The notes beneath the pieces are model-generated. The model worked only from the letters and a program-made list of their open reading frames with translations, was not told the DNA's origin and did no database searches. Below, one piece after another: positions 17,171-25,937 of a stretch of DNA of 64,000 bases. Position 1 is the stretch's first letter; each line of letters starts with the position of its first letter. The stretch lies in contig JAIDUK010000036.1 of NCBI GenBank assembly GCA_029060215.1, forward strand, positions 124,001 to 188,000, written 5' to 3'. A program made the position numbers and the translations under genes. This stretch comes from Alistipes sp. GTDB lineage: Bacteria; Bacteroidota; Bacteroidia; Bacteroidales; Rikenellaceae.

Positions 17171-18595
17171 ATGAAACGATACGGAAAATCGGCCGGAGAG
17201 GGGCGTTCCCCCTTCCGGATATTCGGATTGCTGGCGGTATGGCTGGCAGCAGCGTTGGCTTGTTCGTGCGGCGATGCGGAGGAGGATGCGCTTTTCGCGC
17301 AGATCGTCACCGCGTCGTTCGAGTTCGACGAGGCGGACCCCGCGGCCAACACGGTGCAGGTGGTGGCGAACACCGCATGGCAGGTGACCTATGCGCCCGG
17401 CGATGTGTTCGTGAGGGTGGAGCCCGCCGCAGGCGAGGGCGTGGGTTCGTTCCGGATCGTCGAAATGCCGCAGGGCATCTCGATAGAAATCAATGTGCTG
17501 CCTGCGTCTGGCGGTTTGGGCGGCAAGCCCATCACGGTGACGCGCGCCGCGGCGAAGGATCCCGAGCCCGCACCCGACCCGGACCCCGACCCGGACCCCG
17601 ATCCCCTGCCGGATCCGGCGGTCTACCGCTATCCCGAGCTCCCGGCCAACTGGGTGGCGCCGACTGCCGACGCGGCGGCCCGCAAGGACGATTATGCTTT
17701 TTTCACCCATTGGTCGAAAAGCGTGGAATCGAAGAAGAGCGTGCGCAACTATTCCTATTGCTACGACACGCGGCGCCACAACCCTGTGTGGGTGGCCTAT
17801 CCGCTGCATGCCGTCTACCGCGAGGGCGGCATGGGGCGTACGAACCCCGACCCGTGGACGCCCGACCCGATGCTGGACGAAACGCTCCAGTCGAAGATCT
17901 ACAAACACGACGGCGAGGGCGACGGCATCTACGACGGCTACCAGTTCTGGGGCAATACGCTGCTCAAGAGTCTCGGCAAGGGCGGCTACTGGTCGAAAGG
18001 GCACCTTTGCATGTCGAGCGAGCGCGGCGGCGCCGACACGGAACTCAACATGCAGACCTTCTATCCGACCAACATCGCCCCGCAGTCGAGCGACAAAGCG
18101 TCGGATTTCGCCACGGTGTGGAGCTACGTGGAATCGCTTTTTTCGGGTACGAACAACTACAAGAAGACCGACTTCACGGCCGACGACGGCTCGCAGAACA
18201 TCAACATCGTATCCGACACGCTGTTCCTCGTGGCGGGCTGCTACTACGAGCACGACGATTGGAAAGACTACGACGCGTCGAACTACAACTATACGCCCGC
18301 GACCAGCTCGCTGTCGAAAACCTGCGTCATGCCGACCCACCAGTTCAAGATGGCGCTGCGCACCAAAAAGGGGAACAGCGGCAAGAAGATTTCGGAGTGT
18401 TCGGCCGACGAATTGCAGGCCATCGCATTCTGGATCGAGGCGTTCCCCACGCTTTCGGGCACGAGCGCCACGGCCGAACTCAACCGGATCGCGGTGCCCG
18501 TGGCGTTCGTCGAGGAGAAGATGGGCTTCGAGTTTTTTCCGGGCGTTCCCGCTTCGGTCAAGGAGAGTTGCAACCCTGCCGACTGGGGTTTCTGA
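17171..18595 (+). CDS. Lipoprotein DNA/RNA non-specific endonuclease with N-terminal BACON-like domain
   Basis: A 474-residue predicted surface or periplasmic nuclease. The start at 17171 gives an export signal ending in LAAALACSCG, consistent with a lipoprotein. Residues of about 40-130 look like a BACON/Ig-like beta domain (FEFDEADPAANTVQVVANTAWQV). Then comes a low-complexity Pro-Asp linker at about residues 135-155. The catalytic part carries the DRGH-family signature in altered form, YWSKGHLCMSSERGG, with NMQTFYPTNIAPQ following; the essential His and Asn are kept. It probably degrades extracellular nucleic acid for nutrition. It has its own promoter and terminator. Confidence 0.85.
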   Translation: MKRYGKSAGEGRSPFRIFGLLAVWLAAALACSCGDAEEDALFAQIVTASFEFDEADPAANTVQVVANTAWQVTYAPGDVFVRVEPAAGEGVGSFRIVEMPQGISIEINVLPASGGLGGKPITVTRAAAKDPEPAPDPDPDPDPDPLPDPAVYRYPELPANWVAPTADAAARKDDYAFFTHWSKSVESKKSVRNYSYCYDTRRHNPVWVAYPLHAVYREGGMGRTNPDPWTPDPMLDETLQSKIYKHDGEGDGIYDGYQFWGNTLLKSLGKGGYWSKGHLCMSSERGGADTELNMQTFYPTNIAPQSSDKASDFATVWSYVESLFSGTNNYKKTDFTADDGSQNINIVSDTLFLVAGCYYEHDDWKDYDASNYNYTPATSSLSKTCVMPTHQFKMALRTKKGNSGKKISECSADELQAIAFWIEAFPTLSGTSATAELNRIAVPVAFVEEKMGFEFFPGVPASVKESCNPADWGF

Positions 18596-18615
18596 CCGGA
18601 TTCGGCCGGATATGG

Positions 18616-18646
18616 AAAAGCCGTCCCGCAAAGGGGCGGCTTTTTT
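18616..18646 (+). terminator. Terminator after the nuclease gene
   Basis: AAAAGCCGTCCC, loop GCAAA, GGGGCGGCTTTTTT with one mismatch in the stem. Confidence 0.85.
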
Positions 18647-18714
18647 GTGCCCGGGAGCGTGTGCCGCAGGGGCTGGCGCTCTTCTCGGGGGCGTGCCGTT
18701 GCTGAGCTCGGTTT

Positions 18715-19347
18715 TCAGCAGCGGGCCAGCCGTCGGAAAATCCGGTAGGCGGCCCAGCCGAGAAACCAGCCGACGAGCGAACCCCACACCAAATCCATGG
18801 GGAAATGCTTGGCGAGGTAGATGCGCGAATAGCAGATCAATATTGTGCAGGCGATCATCAGCCACACGAACCAGCGGCGGCGGATGACCTTGGCCGAGAG
18901 GACGGCGAGCGCCACGATGGTGGCGGCGTGGGCCGAGACGGTGCCGTAGCGGCCGCTGACGGCTCCGGCCGGAACGTGGACCGCCCAATCGCCGGGCGCG
19001 GCGGCGCGGCGCAGGGCCACCAGCGAATCGGGGGCGATGGCCAGCCCCTCCAGCTCGGGGGTGAACATCGGGCGCCAGCGCGGCTGGAAGTCGGGCAGCA
19101 GGCCGCCCAGCAGGCCGTTGTGCTTGAAGATGCCCGAAACCATGTCGGATAGCGCGAGGGCGACTAACATCAACACGATGAATATCAACATGTTGCGCAA
19201 CCCTGTGCGGCGCCATACGAGCCACAGGATCAGGCCGTAGAGCGGCAGCCACGGCAGGGTGCCCGATATGGCGAGCATGAGGCGGTCGAGCGCGGGGCCG
19301 CCGTCGAAGTTGAGGGCCAAGAAAAGGCCGTGGTCGAAGTCGTACAT
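18715..19347 (-). CDS. PAP2 family phosphatase, membrane protein
   Basis: A 210-residue protein with about five or six membrane helices. PAP2 motifs are present: RYGTVSAHAA (motif 2 with the catalytic histidine) and SRIYLAKHFPMD (motif 3 with R, H and D). The usual motif 1 K-x6-RP is less clear and may be in the QPRWRP region. Such enzymes dephosphorylate undecaprenyl diphosphate or lipid phosphates on the outer face of the inner membrane. Its start is followed upstream by a GTGAAAR repeat block. The substrate is not determined by the sequence. Confidence 0.88.
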   Translation of the reverse strand: MYDFDHGLFLALNFDGGPALDRLMLAISGTLPWLPLYGLILWLVWRRTGLRNMLIFIVLMLVALALSDMVSGIFKHNGLLGGLLPDFQPRWRPMFTPELEGLAIAPDSLVALRRAAAPGDWAVHVPAGAVSGRYGTVSAHAATIVALAVLSAKVIRRRWFVWLMIACTILICYSRIYLAKHFPMDLVWGSLVGWFLGWAAYRIFRRLARC

Positions 19348-19352
19348 TTATC

Positions 19353-19407
19353 GAAGTGAAAGGTTAAAAGTGAGAGGTGAAAGGTGAGAGGTGAAAAGTG
19401 AAAGGCG
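19353..19407 (+). repeat. GTGAAAR short repeat block, copy 2
   Basis: About eight units of GTGAAAG, GTGAGAG and GTTAAAA in a row, filling most of the gap between the PAP2 gene and the MBOAT gene. Unlike the other two loci I see no inverted partner here. Confidence 0.7.
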
Positions 19408-19426
19408 GGAGCAGTGCAGGCGGCAT

Positions 19427-20932
19427 TCAGAACTGGAAATAGATGAACGGCTGGATGTCGCTCGACTTGATTTGCATGACGCACCAGATCATCACGGCCA
19501 CGAGCAGCACCTGCATGGGCAGCGGCGAACGGGCGATGGTGCGGCGGGCCAGCGTGTCGGCCTTGCCCGGGAGGAAGTGGAGCAGGTAGCCGGCGGCAAT
19601 GAGCGCGAAGACCGCGGCGTAGCCCGCGACGACCTGCGGGATGACCGGAGCATTGAAGTTGTAGACGATCTGATGGAGCATCAGCGTGACGGTCTGCATC
19701 GACTCGGCGCGGAACATCAGCCAGCTGAAGCATACGAGGTTGAAGGTGAGCACGATGCCCAGCCCGCGCCACAGGGGGTGCATCTCGGCTCCCGTGGCCT
19801 TGGCTCCGGGGACCAGTGCCAGCCACAGCTTGTGCAGGGCCAGCGCGATGCCGTGGAGCGTGCCCCACAGCACGAACCGCAGGGCGGCTCCGTGCCACAG
19901 CCCGCCCAGCACCATGGTGATCATGAGGTTCAGATAGGTGCGCGCCCGGCCCTTGCGGTTGCCGCCCAGCGAGATGTAGAGGTAGTCGCGCAGCCACGAC
20001 GAGAGCGAGATGTGCCAGCGGCGCCAGAACTCGGTGATGGTCGCCGACTTGTAGGGGGCGTCGAAGTTCTTGGGGAAGCGGAACCCCAAGAGCAGCGCGA
20101 TGCCGATGGCCATGTCGGAGTAGCCCGAGAAGTCGCAGTAGATCTGCAAGGCGTAGCCGTAGATGCCTGCCAAGCACTCGAATCCGGTGTAGAGCAGCGG
20201 TTCGTCGAAGACGCGGTCGACGAAGTTGAGCGATATGAAGTCCGAGATGACGGCTTTCTTGAACAGACCGCTCAGAATCAGGAATATCCCCGTGCCGAAC
20301 ATTTCGCGCGTCACCAGCACGGGGTTCTGCCGGATCTGAGGGATGAAGTCGCGCGCGCGGACGATGGGTCCGGCCACCAGCTGCGGGAAGAACGAGAGGT
20401 AGAACAGGTAGTCGAGCCAGTTGTTGAGCGGCCAGAGGCGTCCGCGGTAGACGTCGATGGTGTAGCTGATCGACTGGAAGACGAAGAACGAGATGCCCAC
20501 CGGCAGGAAGATGTTCTGGAACTGGAGAAAGCCCTGCCCGAAAAGCTGGTTGGAGATTTCGACGAAGAAGTTGGTGTACTTGAAATAGCCCAGCATTCCG
20601 AGGTTGACGGCTACGCTGAGCGCCACGAGCCATCTTTTGGTCCGCAGGCTGAGGGTGTTGAAGATGGCCCGTGCGATCCAGTAGTCGCTCGTCGCGGCGA
20701 AGATCAGCAGCAGGAAATAGATGCCGCTCGACTTATAATAGAAGTAGAGCGAAAAGAGCACCACATAGACGATCCGCGCCGTGGGCCGGCGGTGGAACGC
20801 CGCGTAGAGAAGCAGGAACCCCGTGAAGAGAAACAGAAAAAGCCCGCTGCTGAAGATCAGCGGCGAAGCGGCGTCGTACGCGAGCAGCGCTCCGATTCGG
20901 GCGGCGATATCGTCGGTGGCGGGCAGCGTCAT
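19427..20932 (-). CDS. MBOAT family O-acyltransferase (AlgI-like)
   Basis: A 501-residue polytopic membrane acyltransferase. Start MTLPATDD at 20932 is favoured because its ATG overlaps the stop of the upstream SGNH gene (ATGA). The MBOAT core is visible: FFPQLVAGPIVRARDFIPQI, then GYSDMAIGIALLLGF, then FWRRWHISLSSWLRDYLYI, then GGLWHGAALRF with the conserved H347. AlgI-like MBOATs carry acetyl groups across the membrane to a periplasmic acetyltransferase that modifies a polysaccharide. The adjacent SGNH protein is the natural partner. The polysaccharide modified is unknown. Confidence 0.93.
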   Translation of the reverse strand: MTLPATDDIAARIGALLAYDAASPLIFSSGLFLFLFTGFLLLYAAFHRRPTARIVYVVLFSLYFYYKSSGIYFLLLIFAATSDYWIARAIFNTLSLRTKRWLVALSVAVNLGMLGYFKYTNFFVEISNQLFGQGFLQFQNIFLPVGISFFVFQSISYTIDVYRGRLWPLNNWLDYLFYLSFFPQLVAGPIVRARDFIPQIRQNPVLVTREMFGTGIFLILSGLFKKAVISDFISLNFVDRVFDEPLLYTGFECLAGIYGYALQIYCDFSGYSDMAIGIALLLGFRFPKNFDAPYKSATITEFWRRWHISLSSWLRDYLYISLGGNRKGRARTYLNLMITMVLGGLWHGAALRFVLWGTLHGIALALHKLWLALVPGAKATGAEMHPLWRGLGIVLTFNLVCFSWLMFRAESMQTVTLMLHQIVYNFNAPVIPQVVAGYAAVFALIAAGYLLHFLPGKADTLARRTIARSPLPMQVLLVAVMIWCVMQIKSSDIQPFIYFQF

Positions 20933-22503
20933 GGGGTCGGGTCGAGGGGCCGGGGGTGGAAGAGCAGTTGGCGGCGCAGGTGCTCGCTTTGGAGCGAATC
21001 CATGACGGGCCGCTGCTGCGAGCGCCACAGCCGGCGGCTCTCATGGACGGCGCGCACCCGGCTGTTGAGCGCGTCGAAGAGAGCCGTGGCGATGCGGGTA
21101 CCTCCGGCGTAGTTGATGTGGGTGTAGTCCTTGCCTGCCCAACCGTTGCGCACGAAGCGCGGCATGCCGCCCAACGCTCGCATGGCGTCGCTCGTGGGCC
21201 AGAATGCGGCTTGCGAGTTGCGCGCGGCCATCCGCTGGTAGGCGGTCATGCAGGGCACGGCATCCATCGGCTCGAATTCGGTGTCGTTGCGCACGGAACG
21301 GTCGCTGACCCCCATCACGAGCACTGCGGCGCCGGGGAAGCATTCGCGCACGAAGCTGATCATCTTCTCGATCTTGGCGGCGTAGTTGGTGTAGTTGCGC
21401 ACCCCCTTCTGCATGATGTTGAGCCCGTATTGCAGGATGACCAGATCGTAGTCGAGCATGGCGTCGATCTGGGCGTCGATCGAAGGGTCGGTCCAGAACA
21501 TGGCCTGCCCGTTGTTGCTGCGGATCGAGTAGTTGTCGACGCTCACGCCGCCGCCTTCCATGACAGCGCCGTAGCCGACGAATCCCTCGGTGCCGGAGAC
21601 TACACGGAAGCCCAGCGAGCCGATGCGGGGCGCTTCGACGGCGATCTGCCGCACGGCGGGGTCGCCCTCGACGACGAACTCCTGCCGCAGGGTGTCGTTG
21701 ACCGTCACTTCGATGCGGCTTTCGGCGGGCGAGAGGAAGAAGATGCGGCCGCAGGTGCAGGCGTCGAGCCTGCGGCGGTAGGAGGTGGGCTCCCAGCGGG
21801 TCGAGGCGCCGGGCGCGGGCTGGCAGACCCAGCCGGAGACATAGAATTTTTCGCGCAGGGCTTCGGGGGTCTTCTTGCGCTGCATGATGTTGTAGGCCGT
21901 CCACCCTTTGGAGGTAGTTTTGACCGTGCGGCGGAAATAGGTCAGGGGCGAAGCCATGGGGGCGAAGCCCGTGCCGCCGCCGCCGTAGGTCTCCTGCAAC
22001 TGTTCGCGCAGGTCGGCGGTGAGGATGTCGCCCTCGATGAACGAATCGCCCAGCACGGCGATGCGCACGGGGCGCCGGGCCGTGAGCAGAGTGTCGTAGA
22101 AAGCCCGCATGCCGTCGCTGCGCAGCGAATCGAACTCTTCGATGGGGGTGATGTGCCGGTGACGGGCGACCGTGTCGGGCATCGCGGCGGTGCGTGTGCT
22201 GGTGTCGCGGCCGATCGTCCACTCGAAGAGCGTCCGCACGCGGGGCGGCAGGATGTCGGCTTCGATGCGTTCGGTCACCTCGGCCATGTCGACTTGGAAC
22301 TCCTCTTCGTTGAAGACCGCCGATTCGGGGGTGCGGGTCGGAGTGTCGTCGAAAGCCACGAGGTCCGAGAGGATGTTGGCGCGCCGGAACTTCACGCCGC
22401 CCACGCTCTGCGGGGGGATGAAACTCACGGCCACGAGCACTCCGATGAGCGCTGCGGCTGCGACCCATCCGCTGCGGGTGTAGTTTTCGGCCCCTTTCTC
22501 CAT
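20929..22503 (-). CDS. SGNH/GDSL hydrolase-type acetyltransferase partner of MBOAT
   Basis: A 524-residue protein anchored by one N-terminal membrane helix (WVAAAALIGVLVAVSFI, residues 13-29). The SGNH fold is indicated by VLGDSFIEGD with nucleophile S154, an NxxxxxxYG-like block (VILQYGLNIM), and the C-terminal DYTHINYAGG with D459 and H462. The start at 22503 gives the membrane anchor. The open frame extends far upstream, but that part lies over the zinc peptidase gene. Together with the overlapping MBOAT gene this is a plausible two-part polysaccharide O-acetylation unit, comparable to AlgI with AlgJ/AlgX. The substrate is an inference. Confidence 0.85.
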   Translation of the reverse strand: MEKGAENYTRSGWVAAAALIGVLVAVSFIPPQSVGGVKFRRANILSDLVAFDDTPTRTPESAVFNEEEFQVDMAEVTERIEADILPPRVRTLFEWTIGRDTSTRTAAMPDTVARHRHITPIEEFDSLRSDGMRAFYDTLLTARRPVRIAVLGDSFIEGDILTADLREQLQETYGGGGTGFAPMASPLTYFRRTVKTTSKGWTAYNIMQRKKTPEALREKFYVSGWVCQPAPGASTRWEPTSYRRRLDACTCGRIFFLSPAESRIEVTVNDTLRQEFVVEGDPAVRQIAVEAPRIGSLGFRVVSGTEGFVGYGAVMEGGGVSVDNYSIRSNNGQAMFWTDPSIDAQIDAMLDYDLVILQYGLNIMQKGVRNYTNYAAKIEKMISFVRECFPGAAVLVMGVSDRSVRNDTEFEPMDAVPCMTAYQRMAARNSQAAFWPTSDAMRALGGMPRFVRNGWAGKDYTHINYAGGTRIATALFDALNSRVRAVHESRRLWRSQQRPVMDSLQSEHLRRQLLFHPRPLDPTP

Positions 22504-23261
22504 TACCGGCGGCGTCCGAGGATCAGAAAGACATAGTAGAGCACCGAGGCGATGGCGCTGACGGCCGCCACCAGATAGGTGCGGGCCGCCCACGTCAGGG
22601 CTTCGCGGGCCTGCACGAGCTGCGCTCCCTGCATGGTGCGGCTCGTCTCCAGCCACTCCAGCGCGCGGGCCGAAGCGTTGTATTCGACGGGCAGCGTCAC
22701 CAGCGAGAAGAGGGCCGACATGGCGATGAGCCCCACGCCTATCCAGCAGACGATTTCGTTGTTCGTGGCCGCCATGATGAGCAGTCCGACGATGATGGTG
22801 GCCATGGCCGCCTTCGAGGAGAAGGTCACCACCGGCACCAGCTGCGAACGCAGCCGCAGCGGGGCATAGTCGCGGGCGTGCTGGATGGCATGGCCGCATT
22901 CGTGGGCCGCCACGGCCGCCGCGGCCACGCTGTTGGACGACCAGACCGAATCGCTCAGGTTGACGGTCATGCTGCGCGGGTCGAAATGGTCGGTCAGGTG
23001 GCCCTTGACATGGGTCACCCGAACGTTGTGGATATGGTTGTCGCGCAGCATCTTCTCGGCCACTTCGGCTCCGGTCAGTCCGCCGGGGAACTGCACCTTG
23101 GAGTATTTGGCGAAGACCGATTCGAGCCGTGCCTGCACGATGTAGCCGGCGATGCCTATGACGATGATAAGCACGAAGATGCCCATGGTGGCCGGGTCGT
23201 TGGAGTAGTGGCCGACGTAGAGGCCTGCATGGAGCAGAGCGACAAGGGGTTGCAAAATCAT
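22503..23261 (-). CDS. Zinc metallopeptidase, YugP-like membrane protease
   Basis: A 252-residue membrane protein. The start MILQPLVALL at 23261 precedes the first helix, a second follows at residues 22-42 (IFVLIIVIGIAGYIV), and two more lie near the C-terminus. The zinc motif HECGH is at residues 120-124, giving H120, E121 and H124. This matches the neutral zinc metallopeptidase family PF04298. It overlaps the SGNH gene by one base (TAATG), so the three genes 23261-19427 probably form one operon. The divergent promoter elements at 23345-23372 serve this gene and the permease. The physiological substrate is unknown. Confidence 0.9.
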   Translation of the reverse strand: MILQPLVALLHAGLYVGHYSNDPATMGIFVLIIVIGIAGYIVQARLESVFAKYSKVQFPGGLTGAEVAEKMLRDNHIHNVRVTHVKGHLTDHFDPRSMTVNLSDSVWSSNSVAAAAVAAHECGHAIQHARDYAPLRLRSQLVPVVTFSSKAAMATIIVGLLIMAATNNEIVCWIGVGLIAMSALFSLVTLPVEYNASARALEWLETSRTMQGAQLVQAREALTWAARTYLVAAVSAIASVLYYVFLILGRRR

Positions 23262-23344
23262 AATCTGCGGTTTTTCGAGGTGTGCGCCCGCAACGGCGGC
23301 CGGAACGGGCTCGCCCGTTCTGCAAAAAATGCCGTCCGGTGGGG

Positions 23345-23372
23345 CAAAAATACGAATTTTTATGTTACTTTG
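23345..23372. promoter_or_regulatory. Divergent promoter region
   Basis: On the minus strand 23345-23352 reads TATTTTTG, a -7 box for the zinc peptidase operon. On the plus strand 23365-23372 reads TTACTTTG, a near match for the permease gene. Confidence 0.5.
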
Positions 23373-23401
23373 CATGGATTTCCCATAAATCGTACCTGCC
23401 T

Positions 23402-24643
23402 GTGGATCTCGCGTTTTTTATTGCCCGCCGCACCGCCCGTCCCGCCCCCGGAGAAAAGCCCGGCGTGATGGAGCGGATCGCCGTGGTGTCGGTGGCGCTG
23501 AGCGTCGGGGTCATGATCCTTTCGCTGGCCGTCATGATGGGTTTCAAGCGCGAGGTGACGCGCAAGATCACCGGGTTCGCGGCCCATGCGACGCTCACCG
23601 ACATCCGCAGCGTGCAGGCGCTCGACAGCGAGCCCGTGCGGCGCAGCGAGCCGTTGGAGCGGATGATCCGTTCGACGCAGGGATTCGTCGCCATGACCCC
23701 CTATGCCGTGCGCGGGGGCATCGTCCGCACCGGCGACGCTGTGGAGGGGGTCGTGCTCAAGGGGGTCGACGCGAGCTACGATTGGAGTTCGTTCGGCGAG
23801 TGGCTTGCAGAGGGGGCTCTGCCGCGGGTGGGCGATTCGGTCCGCACCAAGGAGATTCTGCTCTCGCGCAACCTCGCGCAGCGGTTGATGCTGGGCGTGG
23901 GCGACCGGGTCGAAATGCTCTTCGTCCAACAGGGCCGCATGCCTCGCCGCGACCGGTTCAAGGTGGCGGGGCTCTATGTTTCGGGGATGGACGAGATGGA
24001 CAATTCGGTGGTGATGACCGATCTGCGCAACGTCCAGCGGTTGTCCGACTGGTCGCCCGAGCAGATCACGGGCTACGAGATATGGACCGGCGATGCGGCG
24101 GCTTCCGGCGATTTCGCCCGGCGGCTCGACCGCAAACTTTTTCTCGACGAGAGCGGCGTGGCCGACAACCTGACGGTGCGCAGCGTAGAGGATCAGTATC
24201 CCAATATTTTCGACTGGCTCAAGGCCCACGACGTCAATGCGGCGGTCATCATCGTCATCATGCTGACGGTGGCTTTTTTCAACATGACTTCGGCGCTGCT
24301 CATCCTCGTCTTGGAGCGCACGCGCATGATCGGACTGCTCAAGTCGCTGGGCATGCGCAATGGTCCGCTGCGGCGGGTCTTTCTGTTCCGGGCGGCGTTC
24401 ATCGCCCTGCGCGGCATGGCATGGGGCAACGGCATCGGGCTGGCACTGTGCTTGTTGCAGCAGTGGACGGGGATCGTCAAGCTCGATGCCGAGGGCTACC
24501 TGCTGTCCGAAGTGCCGGTGGCTCTGGGGTGGTGGTGGCTCCTGCTCAACGCGGGGGTGCTCGCCGTCATCGTGGCGCTGCTGCTGATTCCGGCTTCGGT
24601 CGTCTCGATGATAAAACCCCATGAAGCTATTCGCTACGAATGA
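23402..24643 (+). CDS. FtsX/LolE-type ABC transporter permease
   Basis: A 413-residue inner-membrane protein with one N-terminal helix, a periplasmic MacB-like domain, and three C-terminal helices. This is the layout of LolC/LolE permeases, which extract lipoproteins from the membrane. The chosen start is GTG at 23402, giving VDLAFFIARRTARP, which aligns with the usual FFIARR opening of this family; no ATG lies in a better place. NMTSALLILVLERTRMIGLLKSLGM near the C-terminus is the FtsX-domain core. No ATP-binding subunit is adjacent. The gene overlaps ubiE by four bases. Confidence 0.88.
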   Translation: MDLAFFIARRTARPAPGEKPGVMERIAVVSVALSVGVMILSLAVMMGFKREVTRKITGFAAHATLTDIRSVQALDSEPVRRSEPLERMIRSTQGFVAMTPYAVRGGIVRTGDAVEGVVLKGVDASYDWSSFGEWLAEGALPRVGDSVRTKEILLSRNLAQRLMLGVGDRVEMLFVQQGRMPRRDRFKVAGLYVSGMDEMDNSVVMTDLRNVQRLSDWSPEQITGYEIWTGDAAASGDFARRLDRKLFLDESGVADNLTVRSVEDQYPNIFDWLKAHDVNAAVIIVIMLTVAFFNMTSALLILVLERTRMIGLLKSLGMRNGPLRRVFLFRAAFIALRGMAWGNGIGLALCLLQQWTGIVKLDAEGYLLSEVPVALGWWWLLLNAGVLAVIVALLLIPASVVSMIKPHEAIRYE

Positions 24644-25377
24644 CGGTAAAACCCTATAATACAGGCTCTACGAAGAAAGAGGAGGTGCGCGGGATGTTCG
24701 ACAACATCGCACCGAGCTACGATTTCCTCAACCATGCGCTTTCGTTCAACATCGACCGGCGGTGGCGTCGGCAGGCGGTGGAAGAGGTGCGCCGGGGTGC
24801 GCCGCGGCGGATTCTCGACATGGCGACCGGCACGGGCGATCTGGCCATCGAGCTGGCGCGGCGCATGGGCGATGCGCACATTACGGGCGTCGACCTGTCG
24901 GAGAAGATGCTCGACGTGGCGCGGCGCAAGGTCGAGGCACGCGGTTTGTCCGACCGGATCGCGTTGCGGCAGGGCGATGCGGAGCATCCGGCGGAAGAGG
25001 GCGCTTGCTTCGATGCGGCGACGGTGGCTTTCGGCGTGCGCAACTTCGGCGACCTGCATGCCGGGCTGTGCGGACTGGCCCGCGCAATAAAGCCCGGGGG
25101 CAAAGTCGTTATACTGGAGTTCTCGCGCCCCCGCAACCGGTTGTTCCGGGCGCTGTTCGGGTTTTATTTCGGCAAGGTGCTGCCGTGGGTGGGCGGCATG
25201 GTGTCGCACGACAGGCAGGCATACGCCTATCTTCCGGCTTCGGTGGGGGAATTCCCCTCGCCCGAAGCGTTCGTGGCGATGATGGGCCGGGCCGGGTTCC
25301 GCGAATGCCGGGCCCGCAGCCTGAGCGGCGGGATAGCGCATATATATATAGGTGAGATGATTGCTAAAACGTTTTAG
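24640..25377 (+). CDS. ubiE: Demethylmenaquinone methyltransferase
   Basis: A 245-residue SAM-dependent methyltransferase that makes the last step of menaquinone synthesis. The SAM-binding motif is LDMATGTGDLAIELAR, followed by GVDLSEKML; the family signatures YDFLNHALSFNIDRRWR at the N-terminus and GVRNFGDLHAGL, GGKVVILEFSRP further on are present. Because Bacteroidales make menaquinone, the menaquinone activity is the expected one. The start overlaps the permease stop (ATGA). The stop codon lies inside a perfect 18-base palindrome at 25362-25379. Confidence 0.95.
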   Translation: MTVKPYNTGSTKKEEVRGMFDNIAPSYDFLNHALSFNIDRRWRRQAVEEVRRGAPRRILDMATGTGDLAIELARRMGDAHITGVDLSEKMLDVARRKVEARGLSDRIALRQGDAEHPAEEGACFDAATVAFGVRNFGDLHAGLCGLARAIKPGGKVVILEFSRPRNRLFRALFGFYFGKVLPWVGGMVSHDRQAYAYLPASVGEFPSPEAFVAMMGRAGFRECRARSLSGGIAHIYIGEMIAKTF

Positions 25378-25379
25378 CA
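25362..25379. promoter_or_regulatory. Perfect 18-bp palindrome over the ubiE stop codon
   Basis: TGCTAAAACGTTTTAGCA is fully self-complementary with a central CG, the form of a LacI-type operator. Twelve-base halves of it occur at 36395-36406 and 36410-36421 and near 12773-12784. No cognate regulator is identified in the window. Confidence 0.5.
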
Positions 25380-25415
25380 CGGGTCGGCGATGACCCGGCG
25401 GCCTTTCCGAAAACA

Positions 25416-25937
25416 ATGAAAATGGCGAACCGTAAACTATTTTTGTCTCTGCTGTGTCTGGCGCTGTGCGCGGGGCTGACCTCGTGCGGCCGGAAGGCGG
25501 AGAAGCTGCGCGAGAGCATCCGGGTGGAGGCGGTCGAACGCATCGAAATGCACTCGCTGACGGGGCTGGACATCCTGCTGCGCGTACGCAACGACACGGG
25601 CTACAAACTGCTTCTGAACGAAACGTCGCTCGACATTTTTATGGGTCCGTCGCTGGTGGCGGGAGCGGAGCTGTGCGACCCGGTCGAAGTGCCGCGCCGC
25701 AGCCGGGGCAGCGTTGCGACCCGCTGGCGGCTGAAGATCTCCGACCCGCTGGCAGCCTATGTACTGGCGCGGCGCATCGGGCGGGGCGACATTTCGGCGG
25801 TGGCGGTATCCTTCGAGGTCCGCGGGCGGGGAGGCCCGGCCCGGGTAAATATTTGCCGGGAGAAGATGCCTTTGTCCGAATTTTTGAATACCTTTGGCGT
25901 GACGTTGGAAGAACTGAAAAACTATTTTGAACCGTGA
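25416..25937 (+). CDS. Small lipoprotein, LEA/WHy-like
   Basis: A 173-residue predicted lipoprotein: MKMANRKLFLSLLCLALCAGLTSC with the lipid cysteine at residue 24. The mature part has beta-rich text such as MHSLTGLDILLRVRNDTGYKLLLNETSLDIFMG, which resembles the water-stress LEA-type 2 fold. The C-terminus ends in an alpha segment, FLNTFGVTLEELKNYF. It overlaps the next gene by GTGA, so the pair is co-translated. The role is unknown; the fold similarity is my own reading. Confidence 0.75.
   Translation: MKMANRKLFLSLLCLALCAGLTSCGRKAEKLRESIRVEAVERIEMHSLTGLDILLRVRNDTGYKLLLNETSLDIFMGPSLVAGAELCDPVEVPRRSRGSVATRWRLKISDPLAAYVLARRIGRGDISAVAVSFEVRGRGGPARVNICREKMPLSEFLNTFGVTLEELKNYFEP

Noticed and set aside
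20929..23325. One 798-residue protein covering the SGNH gene and more
   Set aside because: The upstream part lies over the zinc peptidase gene in another frame; the membrane anchor and family match begin only at 22503.
23402..24643. MacB-type drug exporter
   Set aside because: No ATPase domain or membrane-fusion partner is nearby, and the helix layout fits LolC/LolE as well or better.
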